Notes under the pieces: generated by a model
The model's database searches: none
Seen by the model: the letters and a program-made list of their open reading frames with translations, nothing else
Told to the model about the DNA's origin: nothing
Shown here: in pieces, positions 48,750-57,475 of the stretch
Layout: each line of letters opens with the position of its first letter
How positions within the stretch are numbered: the first letter of the stretch is position 1
Made by a program: the position numbers and the translations under genes
Assembly: GCF_020551945.1 (NCBI RefSeq)
Contig: NZ_JAJBZH010000001.1
Location: 376,108 to 440,107, forward strand
DNA length: 64,000 nucleotides
Source: Cellulosimicrobium marinum
GTDB lineage: Bacteria > Actinomycetota > Actinomycetes > Actinomycetales > Cellulomonadaceae
Direction: 5' to 3'

Positions 48750-50245
48750 GCCCGGGGCGAGGGGTACGACGCGCGGGGAAGGTGGTACGCGAGGTCGACG
48801 GCGGTCGTCACCGCCTCGTCGAGGTCGAGCCGGTGCTCGGCGACGAGGCGGGCGAGGTGGCCCGCGTCGACGCGGCGGGCGAGGTCGTGGCGGGCGGGGA
48901 TCGAGCAGAACGCACGCGTGTCGTCGACGAACCCGCTCGTGTTGTAGAAGCCCGCGGTGTCGGTGGCGGCCTCGCGGAACCGGCGCATGCCCTCCGGGGT
49001 GTCGAGGAACCACCACGGCGCGCCGAGCCGCAGCGCCGGGTAGACGCCCGCGAGGGGTGCGAGCTCGCGCGAGAACGTCGTCTCGTCGACGGTGAAGGCG
49101 ATCATCCGGAAGCGCTCGTGGTGGCCGAACGCCTCCAGCACCGGGCGCAGCGCGCGCACGTACTCCGTCCGCTCGGGGACGTCGTAGCCCGTGTCGGGGC
49201 CGTACCCCTGGGCGACGCCCGCGCAGTGGTCGCGCAGCACGCCCGGGTGGAGCTGCATGACGAGGCCGTCCTCGGCCGACATGGCGGCCATCTGGAAGAG
49301 CATGTGGGCCGAGAACGCGGCCGCGTCGGCCGGCGCGACGTCGCCGCGCAGCGCGGCGTCGAGGATGCGCGCGGCGTCCGCGTCGTCCAGGGGCGTCGTG
49401 TCGGCGCGCAGGTGGCCGTGGTCCGTGGCCCGGGCGCCCGCCGCGACGAACGCGGCCCGGCGTGCGCGCAGGGCGTCGAGGTACGAGCGGTAGTCGACGA
49501 CGTCGGTCCCCGCCGCGGCGCCGAGCTCGGCCACCTGCTGCGCCCAGTCGGCGCGGTCGACGTGCAGGAGGGCGTCGGGGCGGAACGTCGGCACGACCCG
49601 CTCGCCCCACCCGTCGGCGGCGAGGCGGGCGTGGTCGGCGAGCGGCGACTGCGCGGGGTCGGTCGTCGCGAGGATCTCCAGGCCGAACCGGTCGAACAGC
49701 GCCCGAGGCCGGAACTCGGGGCGCGCGAGCCGGTCGACGAGGTGGTCGTACAGCGCGTCGGCGCTCGCGGCGGACGGCGCGACGGGCGCGTCGAACACCT
49801 CGACGAGCGCGTGCTCGAGCCAGTAGCGCGTGGGCGTCCCGCGGAAGAGGTGCCAGCCCGCGCAGAAGCGTCGCCAGATCTCGCGCGGGTCGGTCTCGGC
49901 GGGCGGGGTGCCCGCGGGGGCGCCGGGCGCCGGGGCGACGCCGAGGTCGTGGATGCCGCGCACTCCGGGGGCGCCGTGCGGGGACGTGCTCTGCGCGACG
50001 AGCATCCGCACGAGGTAGTGGTCGGGCGTGACGAAGAGCGCGGCCGGGTCGCCGAACGGCGCGTCGTCGGCGAGGAGCGCGGCGTCCACGTGCCCGTGCA
50101 TCGACACGACGGGCAGACCCCGGGTCGCCGAGAGGATCTCGCGCGCGAGGGGGCGCAGCACGGGGTCCGCGGGCAGGGCGCGGTCGGGGTGCAGCGTCCA
50201 CGGCGCCGTCGTGGTGGCGGGCTCACGGTGGGCGGTGCTCGTCAC
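48746..50245 (-). CDS. uxaC: Glucuronate/galacturonate isomerase
   Basis: Converts D-glucuronate to D-fructuronate and D-galacturonate to D-tagaturonate, the first step of hexuronate use. The 499-residue protein shows the metal-binding LPVVSMHGHVDAALLAD, IWRRFCAGWHLFRGTPTRYWLEHAL, LEILATTDPAQSPLADH, VVPTFRPDALLHVD, DGLVMQLHPGVLRDH and LGAPWWFLDTPEGMRRFRE, all standard UxaC blocks. GTG 50245 has an AAGGAGATC ribosome site. A LacI-type operator lies 22-35 bp upstream. The serine hydrolase follows with a 4-nt overlap. No uxuA (mannonate dehydratase) is in the window. Confidence 0.95.
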   Translation of the reverse strand: MTSTAHREPATTTAPWTLHPDRALPADPVLRPLAREILSATRGLPVVSMHGHVDAALLADDAPFGDPAALFVTPDHYLVRMLVAQSTSPHGAPGVRGIHDLGVAPAPGAPAGTPPAETDPREIWRRFCAGWHLFRGTPTRYWLEHALVEVFDAPVAPSAASADALYDHLVDRLARPEFRPRALFDRFGLEILATTDPAQSPLADHARLAADGWGERVVPTFRPDALLHVDRADWAQQVAELGAAAGTDVVDYRSYLDALRARRAAFVAAGARATDHGHLRADTTPLDDADAARILDAALRGDVAPADAAAFSAHMLFQMAAMSAEDGLVMQLHPGVLRDHCAGVAQGYGPDTGYDVPERTEYVRALRPVLEAFGHHERFRMIAFTVDETTFSRELAPLAGVYPALRLGAPWWFLDTPEGMRRFREAATDTAGFYNTSGFVDDTRAFCSIPARHDLARRVDAGHLARLVAEHRLDLDEAVTTAVDLAYHLPRASYPSPRA

Positions 50246-50266
50246 GGGGATCTCCTTCGACGTCGA

Positions 50267-50280
50267 TGCGAACGTTTGCA
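50267..50280. promoter_or_regulatory. LacI-type operator of uxaC
   Basis: TGCGAACGTTTGCA, a 14-bp palindrome with one broken pair and central AACGTT. On the minus strand it directly follows a TACGCT -10 candidate for uxaC. Confidence 0.72.
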
Positions 50281-50345
50281 GCGTAGCCCACCGCCGCGCG
50301 CGTGGAGTGCAGAGGTGGTCTGCGCTCGTCCGAGAGCAGCCGGGA

Positions 50346-50359
50346 TACAATCGTTCGCA
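50346..50359. promoter_or_regulatory. LacI-type operator overlapping the -10 box of the uronate regulator gene
   Basis: TACAATCGTTCGCA matches the reverse complement of the uxaC operator at 12 of 14 positions. Its first six bases, TACAAT, are a near-perfect -10 box for the regulator gene. Confidence 0.68.
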
Positions 50360-50389
50360 GCATTGTTCCGGCACAGCGAGGAGGCCGCC

Positions 50390-51445
50390 GTGGTCACCGT
50401 GCACGACGTCGCCCGCGCCAGCGGCGTGTCGATCTCCACCGTCTCGCGCGCGCTCGCCGAGCCCGACCGGGTCGCCGCGGCGACCCGCGACCGCGTGGTC
50501 GCCGCGGCCACCCGGCTCGGCTACCGCCCCAACCGCGCCGCGAGCGGGCTGCGGGCGGGGCGCACCGGCGCGCTCGGGCTCGTGGTCCCCGACCTCGAGA
50601 ACCCGTACTTCGCGTCCGTCACGCAGGGCGTGCAGGCGCGCGCACGACGCACCGGCCACGCGGTGTTCGTCGTCGACGCAGCGGAGGACCCGGCCCTGGA
50701 GACCGAGCTCGTCGCCGGTCTGCGGGCCCAGACGGACGGGCTCGTGCTCTGCGCGCCCCGCGCCGCCGAGGCGGACCTCGCCGCCGCCGGGGACGCGCCC
50801 GTCGTCCTCGTCAACCTGCGCCTGCCGGGCGTGCCCGCCGTGTCGGCCGACGACGCGCACGGCGTGCTGCTCGCCGTCGAGCACCTGCGCGCGCTCGGCC
50901 ACACCCGCGTCGCGTACGTGGGCGGGCCCGGACGGTCGTGGTCGGACGCGCGCCGCCGCGCGGGCCTCGCCGCCGCCCGGGAGCGCCACCCCGACGTGGA
51001 GACCGTGCCCGTGGGGTCCTTCCGGCCCCACGTCGACGGGGGCCGTGCCGCCGCGGACCTCGTCGTCGCGTCCGGCGCGACCGCCGTCCTCGCGTACAAC
51101 GACCTCGTCGCCCTGGGGCTCGTCGACCGGCTGCGGGAGCGCGGCCTCGTCGTGCCGCGCGACCTCAGCGTCGTCGGGTTCGACGACACCTTCGTCGCCA
51201 CGCTCGTCACGCCCCGCCTCACCACCGTGCGCACCGACCTCGCACAGCTCGGCGCGCGCGCGGTCGACCGTCTCGTCGCCCGCCTCGGCCCGCGCCGCGG
51301 GACGCCGCCCGCGACGGCCGGACCCGCCGCCGACGCCACCGACGGCACCGACCCCGCCGAGCCGACGGCGGACGACGAGCTGCCCGTCGAGCTCGTCGTC
51401 CGCGACTCCACCACCGTCCCCCCGACCCCGGAGGCCATCCCGTGA
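50390..51445 (+). CDS. LacI family regulator of hexuronate catabolism
   Basis: A 351-residue repressor. HTH TVHDVARASGVSISTVSRAL, hinge NRAASGLRAGRTGALGLVVPDLENPYF, then the effector-binding domain with VNLRLPGVPAVSADDAHG and VVGFDDTFVATLVTPRLTTVRTD. The GTG start 50390 has GAGGAGG 6-12 nt upstream. It is divergent from uxaC and overlaps the uxuB start by 4 nt (GTGA), so regulator and dehydrogenase form an operon. Two near-identical operators in the gap support control of both directions, including itself. A fructuronate- or tagaturonate-type inducer is an inference from context. Confidence 0.9.
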   Translation: MVTVHDVARASGVSISTVSRALAEPDRVAAATRDRVVAAATRLGYRPNRAASGLRAGRTGALGLVVPDLENPYFASVTQGVQARARRTGHAVFVVDAAEDPALETELVAGLRAQTDGLVLCAPRAAEADLAAAGDAPVVLVNLRLPGVPAVSADDAHGVLLAVEHLRALGHTRVAYVGGPGRSWSDARRRAGLAAARERHPDVETVPVGSFRPHVDGGRAAADLVVASGATAVLAYNDLVALGLVDRLRERGLVVPRDLSVVGFDDTFVATLVTPRLTTVRTDLAQLGARAVDRLVARLGPRRGTPPATAGPAADATDGTDPAEPTADDELPVELVVRDSTTVPPTPEAIP

Positions 51446-52992
51446 GCACCCCCGCCGCGACGACCCCGCCGCAGTCCCCGCAGCGACCGGACCGGCAGCG
51501 CGCCCGCCTGCACCGCGACCACGTCCCCGCCGGGCTCCCCGAGCCCGTCCGCCCCGCACAAGTGGGAGTCGTCCACCTCGGCATCGGGGCGTTCCACCGC
51601 GCCCACCAGGCCGTCGTCACCGAGGACGCCGCGCTCGCCACCGGCGACCTGCGCTGGGGCATCCTCGGCGTCACGCAGCGCTCCGCGTCCGTGCGCGACC
51701 AGCTCCGCCCGCAGGGCGGCGCGTACACGGTGCTCACGGTCGGGCCCGACGGCGCGTCCCCCCGGGTGCTCGGGTCCGTGACCGACGTCGCGTGGCCGGC
51801 CGAGGAGACGCCGCGCGTCCTCGCCGCGCTCGCCGCCCCGACGACGCACGTCGTCACGCTGACCATCACGGAGAAGGGCTACGCGCGCGGCGCCGACGGC
51901 CACCTCGACCTCGGTGCGGTGCACGCCGACCTCGACGCGCTCGCGGACGAGGAGCGGCAGGCCCCCGCCGTGGACGGAACACCGGCCGACGCGGGGACCG
52001 CCGTCCCGGCGACGAGCGCGGTCGGGCTGCTCGTGCGCGGGCTCGCCGCGCGCCGTCGGGCCGGGGGAGCGCCGCTCACCGTGCTGAGCTGCGACAACCT
52101 CGCCGACAACGGCCACGTCCTCGCCGCGCTCGTGCGCGAGGCCGTCGACGCCGCCCTGCCCGGTGCGGCGGGCGACGACCTGCGCACCTGGCTCGCCGCG
52201 TCCGTGACGTTCCCGTGCAGCATGGTCGACCGGATCGTCCCCGCCACGACGCCCGCCCAGCGCGACGACGTCGAGACGCTGCTCGGTGCGCGCGACGAGG
52301 GCATCGTCGTCGCCGAGCCGTTCCTCCAGTGGGTCGTCGAGGACCGCTTCGCGGGCCCCCGTCCCCCGTGGGAGCACGGCGGCGCCACCCTCACCGCGGA
52401 CGTCGCCCCGTACGAGCGCGCCAAGCTCCGCCTCCTCAACGGCGCGCACTCCTACCTCGCCTACGCGGGGTCGCTCGCCGGCCACGCGACGATCGCCGAG
52501 GCCGTCGCCGACCCCGCGCTCGCCGCAGGTGCGCGCGCGCTCCAGGCCGACGCGCTCGCGACGCTCGACGCGCCCGACGGGCTCGACCTCGCCGCGTACG
52601 CCGAGCAGGTCCTCGACCGGTTCGCCAACCCTGCGACCGGGCACACGACCCGCCAGGTCGCGATGGACGGTACGCAGAAGATCCCGTTCCGCTGGGGCGG
52701 GACGCTCGCCGACCGCCTCGCCGCCGGTGCCGCGCCCGCCGGGGTCGTGGCGGCGCTCGCGGCCTGGTCCGCGTACGTCGTCGCCGAGACCCGTGCGGGC
52801 CGCACGGTCGACGACCCGCGCGCGGACGAGCTGGCCGCGCTCGTCGGGGCGGCGCCGGACGACGACGCGGCGGTCCGTGCGCTCGTGCACGCCCCGGGTC
52901 TGCTGCCGGGCGTCCCCGCCGGGCCCCTCGCGGCCGTGGCCGAGGACGTCGCGGCCCGGGCCGCCGCCCTGCTCGCGCGCGCGCCGGGCTGA
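51442..52992 (+). CDS. uxuB: Fructuronate reductase (mannitol dehydrogenase family)
   Basis: NADH-dependent reduction of D-fructuronate to D-mannonate, the step after UxaC. The 516-residue long-chain polyol dehydrogenase shows VVHLGIGAFHRAHQAVVTEDA (nucleotide-binding start), VTLTITEKGY, LTVLSCDNLADNG, VTFPCSMVDRIVP and the catalytic lysine block AKLRLLNGAHSYLAYAG. Tagaturonate reductase (UxaB) belongs to the same family and cannot be excluded, but UxuB fits the motif set better. It ends 6 bp before the convergent ABC ATPase gene. The next enzyme (mannonate dehydratase) is not in the window. Confidence 0.88.
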   Translation: MSTPAATTPPQSPQRPDRQRARLHRDHVPAGLPEPVRPAQVGVVHLGIGAFHRAHQAVVTEDAALATGDLRWGILGVTQRSASVRDQLRPQGGAYTVLTVGPDGASPRVLGSVTDVAWPAEETPRVLAALAAPTTHVVTLTITEKGYARGADGHLDLGAVHADLDALADEERQAPAVDGTPADAGTAVPATSAVGLLVRGLAARRRAGGAPLTVLSCDNLADNGHVLAALVREAVDAALPGAAGDDLRTWLAASVTFPCSMVDRIVPATTPAQRDDVETLLGARDEGIVVAEPFLQWVVEDRFAGPRPPWEHGGATLTADVAPYERAKLRLLNGAHSYLAYAGSLAGHATIAEAVADPALAAGARALQADALATLDAPDGLDLAAYAEQVLDRFANPATGHTTRQVAMDGTQKIPFRWGGTLADRLAAGAAPAGVVAALAAWSAYVVAETRAGRTVDDPRADELAALVGAAPDDDAAVRALVHAPGLLPGVPAGPLAAVAEDVAARAAALLARAPG

Positions 52993-52998
52993 GGAGGT

Positions 52999-53802
52999 CT
53001 ACGCGGGGACGACGTGGCCGGCGTGCACGAGCGCGTCGACGTGCCGCTCGATCGCGTTGAACTCCGCGGACGTCGGGTCGCGGTCGACCCCGAGGTCGAC
53101 GTCGACGATCTCCCGCACGTGCCCCGAGACGCCGTGCGAGGTGCCCCCGGCCATGACGATGATCCGGTCGCCCAGGTACACGGCCTCCTCGATGCTGTGC
53201 GTCACGAAGAGGACCGTGATCCCCGCCTCGCGCTGGATGCGCTGCAGCTCGTGCTGCATCTCCGTGCGCGTGAGCGCGTCCAGCGCGCCGAAGGGCTCGT
53301 CCATGAGGAGCACCGAGGGGCGGTTCGCCAGGACGCGCGCGATCGCCACGCGCTGCTGCATCCCCCCGGAGAGCTGGTGCGGGAACGACCCCGCCATGCG
53401 CGTGAGCCCGACGGCCTCCAGGGCGGCGCGCGTCCTGTCCTTGACGACCCCGGCCTGGTGGCGCGCCTGCTTGGGCCCGTACGCGACGTTCTCCGCGACG
53501 GTGAGCCACGGGAACAGCCCGTAGTCCTGGAACACCACGCCGCGGTCCGGTCCCGGCCCCGCGACGGGCTCCGAGCCGACGAGCAGCGTGCCGTCCGTGA
53601 CGGTCTCGAACCCGGCGACCATCCGGAGCACCGTCGACTTCCCGCACCCCGACGCCCCGACGATGCACACCACCTCCCCCGCGGCGACGGTGACGTCGAC
53701 GTCCGCGACGGCGGCGAGCTCCGCGCCGGGGTACCGCTTGCCGAGGCCGTCCATGACGATGTCCGCCGGGCGGGTCTCCCGGTCGGGTCCGATCTTCACC
53801 AT
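52999..53802 (-). CDS. NitT/TauT-type ABC transporter ATP-binding protein
   Basis: A 267-residue ATPase of the nitrate/sulfonate/taurine importer family (SsuB/TauB-like). Walker A is GASGCGKST, the Q-loop PDRGVVFQDYGLFPWLTVAENV with the family's FPWLTV motif, the signature is LSGGMQQR, Walker B is VLLMDEPFGALDA and the H-loop VTHSIEEAVYLGDR. ATG 53802 is preferred over GTG 53808 because GGAG lies 8 nt before the ATG but only 2-3 nt before the GTG. It is the last gene of the allophanate hydrolase operon. Confidence 0.92.
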   Translation of the reverse strand: MVKIGPDRETRPADIVMDGLGKRYPGAELAAVADVDVTVAAGEVVCIVGASGCGKSTVLRMVAGFETVTDGTLLVGSEPVAGPGPDRGVVFQDYGLFPWLTVAENVAYGPKQARHQAGVVKDRTRAALEAVGLTRMAGSFPHQLSGGMQQRVAIARVLANRPSVLLMDEPFGALDALTRTEMQHELQRIQREAGITVLFVTHSIEEAVYLGDRIIVMAGGTSHGVSGHVREIVDVDLGVDRDPTSAEFNAIERHVDALVHAGHVVPA

Positions 53803-53832
53803 GAGCACTTCTCCGTCGTTCGAGGACCGTGG

Positions 53833-54729
53833 TTACTTGAGGATCGGGCGGCGCCCGAAGGCCAGGTGGAACACCAGGCCGAGGAGGCGGTCCGCGAGGA
53901 ACCCCGCCAGACCGATGACGATCATCCCGACGACGATCAGGTCGGTGCGGGACTGGTCGCGGGCCTGCGTGATCATCGCGCCCAGGCCGGTGCTGATGCC
54001 GACCGTCTCCCCGACGACGAGGATCACCCAGGCCAGGCCCATGGCGATCCGCATGCCGCCGACGATGCTGGGCGTCGCCGCCGGGATGACGACCTTGTAG
54101 AGCGCCTGGAACGGGGGCGTGCCGAGCATGGCGGCCGCCTCGAGGAGACGTCCGGGCACCTGGCGCACGCCGCTGATCGTGTTGAGCAGGATCGGGAACA
54201 CCGCGGCGAGGAACACGAGGAACACCGTCGACCGGTCCCCGAACCCGATGATCAGCAGGGTCAGGGGGGCCCACGCCGTGACCGGGATCGGCCGCACGAC
54301 GTTCACGGTCGGCTCGAGCATGCGGAACGCCAGCCGGGACCGACCCATGACCACGCCGAGCGGGACCGCGACGACGACCGCCAGCGCGAACCCCTGGAGC
54401 ACCCGCACCGTGGAGGCCCACAGGTGCACCCAGAGCGTCCCGCTGAACGAGTCGTCGTACACGCCCCCGAACGCGACGTCGACGAGCCGGCGCCCGACCT
54501 CCACGGGCGTGGGCAGGAACGCCATCTTGATGTCGAACGGCAGGGTCCACCCGCCCTGCACCCCGAGGTGCCACAGGATCAGGATCAGGATCGGCACCGG
54601 CAGGCCGAGCAGCCAGCCGGCCCGGGCGGAGGGGCGACGTCGGCGGCGCGGCCCGGTGCTCGTCCGCCGGCCGGCGTCACCCTCGGTGCCGGCGGTCGCC
54701 GGGGCGGCGGCTCGTGTCGTGGTCGTCAT
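53833..54729 (-). CDS. NitT/TauT-type ABC transporter permease
   Basis: A 298-residue membrane subunit. A basic Arg-rich cytoplasmic tail of ~35 residues leads to GWLLGLPVPILILILWHLG. The EAA loop is GRLLEAAAMLGTPPFQALYKVVIPAATPSIVGG, typical of SsuC/TauC permeases, and FPILLNTISGV precedes it. About six membrane helices are evident. GGGAGGA lies 5 nt before ATG 54729. It is between the SBP and ATPase genes. Confidence 0.92.
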   Translation of the reverse strand: MTTTTRAAAPATAGTEGDAGRRTSTGPRRRRRPSARAGWLLGLPVPILILILWHLGVQGGWTLPFDIKMAFLPTPVEVGRRLVDVAFGGVYDDSFSGTLWVHLWASTVRVLQGFALAVVVAVPLGVVMGRSRLAFRMLEPTVNVVRPIPVTAWAPLTLLIIGFGDRSTVFLVFLAAVFPILLNTISGVRQVPGRLLEAAAMLGTPPFQALYKVVIPAATPSIVGGMRIAMGLAWVILVVGETVGISTGLGAMITQARDQSRTDLIVVGMIVIGLAGFLADRLLGLVFHLAFGRRPILK

Positions 54730-54756
54730 GGCGTCCTCCCTGGACAGCGCGGTGGG

Positions 54757-55719
54757 TCAGCCGACCGTGACCGCGTCGGTGAACGTGGTGTCGGTGAGGG
54801 CTGCGGGGTCGGCGGGCGCGCCGAGCTGGTCGAACGCCACCATCTCGTCGTTCATCGCCTCGAGCGTCGCCTGGTACGCGGCGTCGATCTCCCAGCGGGG
54901 CCAGATGTTCTCGATCGCGGTCCGCACGACCGCCTCGTCCAGGCCGAACTCCTCGACCAGGCCGGACGCCCAGGCGTCCGGGTCGGCGAGCAGGTGCTCC
55001 GTCGCGGCGGCGTGCGTGTCGACGACCTGCTGCACGAGGTCCGGGTTCTCCTCGACGAGCGCCCCCGTGGTGGCGAGGACGATGTTCGTGCGGCCGATCC
55101 CGGTCTCGTAGGGCGACATCAGCTCGTGCGCGCCCGCCTCGATGGCGACCGACGGCCCGATCTCCGCGGAGATGAACGCGTCGATCTGCCCCGACCCGTA
55201 CGCGTTCGCCATCTCCGCGAACGGCAGGTTGACCAGCTCCACGTCCGTGGCCGGGTCGATCCCCGCCGCGTCGAGCGTCTGCTTGAGGAGGATCTCCTGC
55301 GTCGCGCCCATCGGGTATCCGACCTTCTTGCCGACGAGGTCCTCGGGCGTCTCGACGCCCTCCGAGGCGACGATGCGCGTGCCGCCGTCGGCGGACGAGG
55401 CGACGACGGTGACGTCCTGGCCCTGCGAGATCCCCGAGAGCACCGACGAGGCGCCCGTCACCCCGAAGTCGACCGACCCGGAGACGACCGCGTTCTTGAT
55501 GTCGGTGGAGGAGTCGAACAGGACGACCTCGAACTCCAGCCCCTCGGGCGCGAAGGACTCGTAGAGGAACGGGGTGAACAGGTGCGGCTGCGCGCGCAGC
55601 GTGCCGACGGTGACGGTGCCGTCCTCCGCGCTCTCGGCGGACCCGGTGGAGCAGGCGGAGAGGCTGAGGACCAGCGCGCCGGCGGCGCCGAGGGCAAGAG
55701 CGTGCTTCTTCAGGGGCAT
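54757..55719 (-). CDS. NitT/TauT-type ABC substrate-binding lipoprotein
   Basis: A 320-residue solute-binding protein. Signal peptide with lipobox LSLSAC, then VTVGTLRAQPHLFTPFLYESFAPEGLEFEVVLFDSSTDIKNAVVSGSVDFGVTGASSVLSG, the classic SsuA/TauA start with a Phe/Gly-rich ligand loop. LVGKKVGYPMGATQEILLKQTLDAAG and the IWPRWEIDAAYQATLEAM tail follow. Location directly behind the allophanate hydrolase gene suggests a urea-derived or amide nitrogen compound as ligand (inference). Confidence 0.9.
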   Translation of the reverse strand: MPLKKHALALGAAGALVLSLSACSTGSAESAEDGTVTVGTLRAQPHLFTPFLYESFAPEGLEFEVVLFDSSTDIKNAVVSGSVDFGVTGASSVLSGISQGQDVTVVASSADGGTRIVASEGVETPEDLVGKKVGYPMGATQEILLKQTLDAAGIDPATDVELVNLPFAEMANAYGSGQIDAFISAEIGPSVAIEAGAHELMSPYETGIGRTNIVLATTGALVEENPDLVQQVVDTHAAATEHLLADPDAWASGLVEEFGLDEAVVRTAIENIWPRWEIDAAYQATLEAMNDEMVAFDQLGAPADPAALTDTTFTDAVTVG

Positions 55720-55749
55720 CGGATCTCCTCGTGGGTGGTGCTGGGGTGG

Positions 55750-57459
55750 TCAGACGGACGCGGCGAGGGGTCGGGCGTGCCGATACCCCCGCCAGCCGCC
55801 CAGGTGGGTGATGTCGGGCTCGGTCCCGGACGGTGCGGCGACGAAGCCGACGACGGTCGACCCGTCGGCGAGCTCGACGGGCCCGAGGGCCAGCGGCGCG
55901 GCGACGCTCGTGAGCAGTCCCGCCAGGCCCTGCGGCGAGAGGCGCCAGAGCTCGCCGGGGATCGAGGCGCCCGGCTCGCCCCGCACCACGGCGGGGCGCT
56001 CCACGTCCCCCTCGACGAGCAGCATCCGGAACGTCCGGGCGGTGGCGACGTCGCGGACGTAGCGCCCGCCGAGCGCCTCGAGCTGCACGTTGAGCGGCTC
56101 GCCCCGCAGGTGGGCGCCGAACACCGCGACGTCGGTCCCGGGCGCGCCGAGCAGCGCGGGAACGCTCTCGCCGAGGAAGCGGGCGGCGAGGTCCACGGCC
56201 ACCTGGTCGTGGAACGCCGGCACGACGAAGGTCACGCCGAACAGCCCCTCGCCGTCGACCCGGCCCGCCGGGACGGCGACCGCGGCCATGTCCATGAGGT
56301 TGACGAAGTTCGTGAAGGTCCCGATCGTCGAGTTCAGCCCGATCGGGTCGGCGGCGACCTGCTCGTGCGTCGGGTGGACGGGCGCCGTCGGGACCACCAG
56401 GGCGTGCGTGCCCCGCAGCGCCGCACGCGCCTGCGCCGTGAGGGTGCGCAGCCGCTGCTGGTCCGCGACCACCCGGACCCCCGGGACCGCGGCGGCCGCC
56501 GCCGCGATGGCGGCGACCGACGGGTCCGCGTCGTCGGGGTGCTCGGCGAGGAAGTCGCCGTACGACCAGGCGCGCTCCGCGACCAGCCCGCCGTCGTACA
56601 GGAGCCGCCCGGCCTCGAGGAACGGCGTGAGGTCGACCGTGCGCAGCGTGGCGCCCTGGGCCTCGACGCGGGCCACCGCGGCGTCGAACGCGGCACGGGC
56701 CCCCGGCGGCAGGACGGCGAGGTCCTCGTCCCGGGGGACGGCCACGACCGGGCGCCGCGGGACGCCCTGCGGCGCGTCGGCGGGCCACGCGCGCGAGCCC
56801 GGGTCGTCGGCCGACGGCCCGACCGCGACCGCGAGCACGCGCGCCCCCGAGACGACGTCCTGGGCGAACACCGAGACCGTGTCGTAGGAGGGGCACGCCG
56901 GGACCACGCCGTCCTTGGCGACCAGCCCGAGCGTCGGCTTGAGCCCCACCACCCCGTTGAACGCCGCGGGGACGCGCCCCGACCCGGCGGTGTCCGTGCC
57001 GAGCGCGAAGTCGACGAGCCCGAGCCCCACGGCCGCCCCCGAGCCCGAGCTCGACCCGCCGGCCACCCGACCCGGGTCGACCGCGCTGCTCACGGCCCCG
57101 TACGGGCTGCGGGTCCCGACCAGCCCGGTGGCGAGCTGGTCGAGGTTCGTCTTCCCGACGAGCACCGCCCCCGCGTCCGTGAGCCGCGTGACGGCGCTCG
57201 CGGTGCGCGACGGGACGGTCGCGAACGCGGGGTGCGCGGCCGTCGTCGGCATCCCGGCGACGTCGATGTTGTCCTTGACGGCGAACACGAGCCCCGCGAG
57301 GGGCAGCGGCTCGCCCGCGCGCAGGCGCGCCCGGACGGCGCGTGCGTCGGCGACGGCGTCGTCCTCGGGGCGCAGCCCGATCCAGACGTGACGGGCCGCG
57401 GTGCTTCCGATGCGGGCGTAGGCGGCCCGCACCGCCTCCACCGGGTCGGTGTGGCTCAT
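55750..57459 (-). CDS. atzF: Allophanate hydrolase (AtzF/DUR2-type)
   Basis: Hydrolyses allophanate to CO2 and ammonia, the last step of urea, biuret or cyanuric acid use by the ATP-dependent or triazine route. The 569-residue protein has an amidase-signature domain with the Ser-cisSer-Lys triad in VFAVKDNIDVAGMPTTA (Lys), GGSSSGSGAAVGLG and FALGTDTAGSGRVPAAFNG (Ser nucleophile). A C-terminal domain contains VFGAHLRGEPLNVQLEALGGRYVRDVATARTFRMLLV, the AtzF/DUR1,2 C-terminal module. GAGGAG precedes ATG 57459. It is second in an operon after a GntR gene. No urea carboxylase, biuret hydrolase or guanidine carboxylase gene is in the window. Confidence 0.92.
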   Translation of the reverse strand: MSHTDPVEAVRAAYARIGSTAARHVWIGLRPEDDAVADARAVRARLRAGEPLPLAGLVFAVKDNIDVAGMPTTAAHPAFATVPSRTASAVTRLTDAGAVLVGKTNLDQLATGLVGTRSPYGAVSSAVDPGRVAGGSSSGSGAAVGLGLVDFALGTDTAGSGRVPAAFNGVVGLKPTLGLVAKDGVVPACPSYDTVSVFAQDVVSGARVLAVAVGPSADDPGSRAWPADAPQGVPRRPVVAVPRDEDLAVLPPGARAAFDAAVARVEAQGATLRTVDLTPFLEAGRLLYDGGLVAERAWSYGDFLAEHPDDADPSVAAIAAAAAAVPGVRVVADQQRLRTLTAQARAALRGTHALVVPTAPVHPTHEQVAADPIGLNSTIGTFTNFVNLMDMAAVAVPAGRVDGEGLFGVTFVVPAFHDQVAVDLAARFLGESVPALLGAPGTDVAVFGAHLRGEPLNVQLEALGGRYVRDVATARTFRMLLVEGDVERPAVVRGEPGASIPGELWRLSPQGLAGLLTSVAAPLALGPVELADGSTVVGFVAAPSGTEPDITHLGGWRGYRHARPLAASV

Positions 57460-57475
57460 TCGATCTCCTCTGCGA

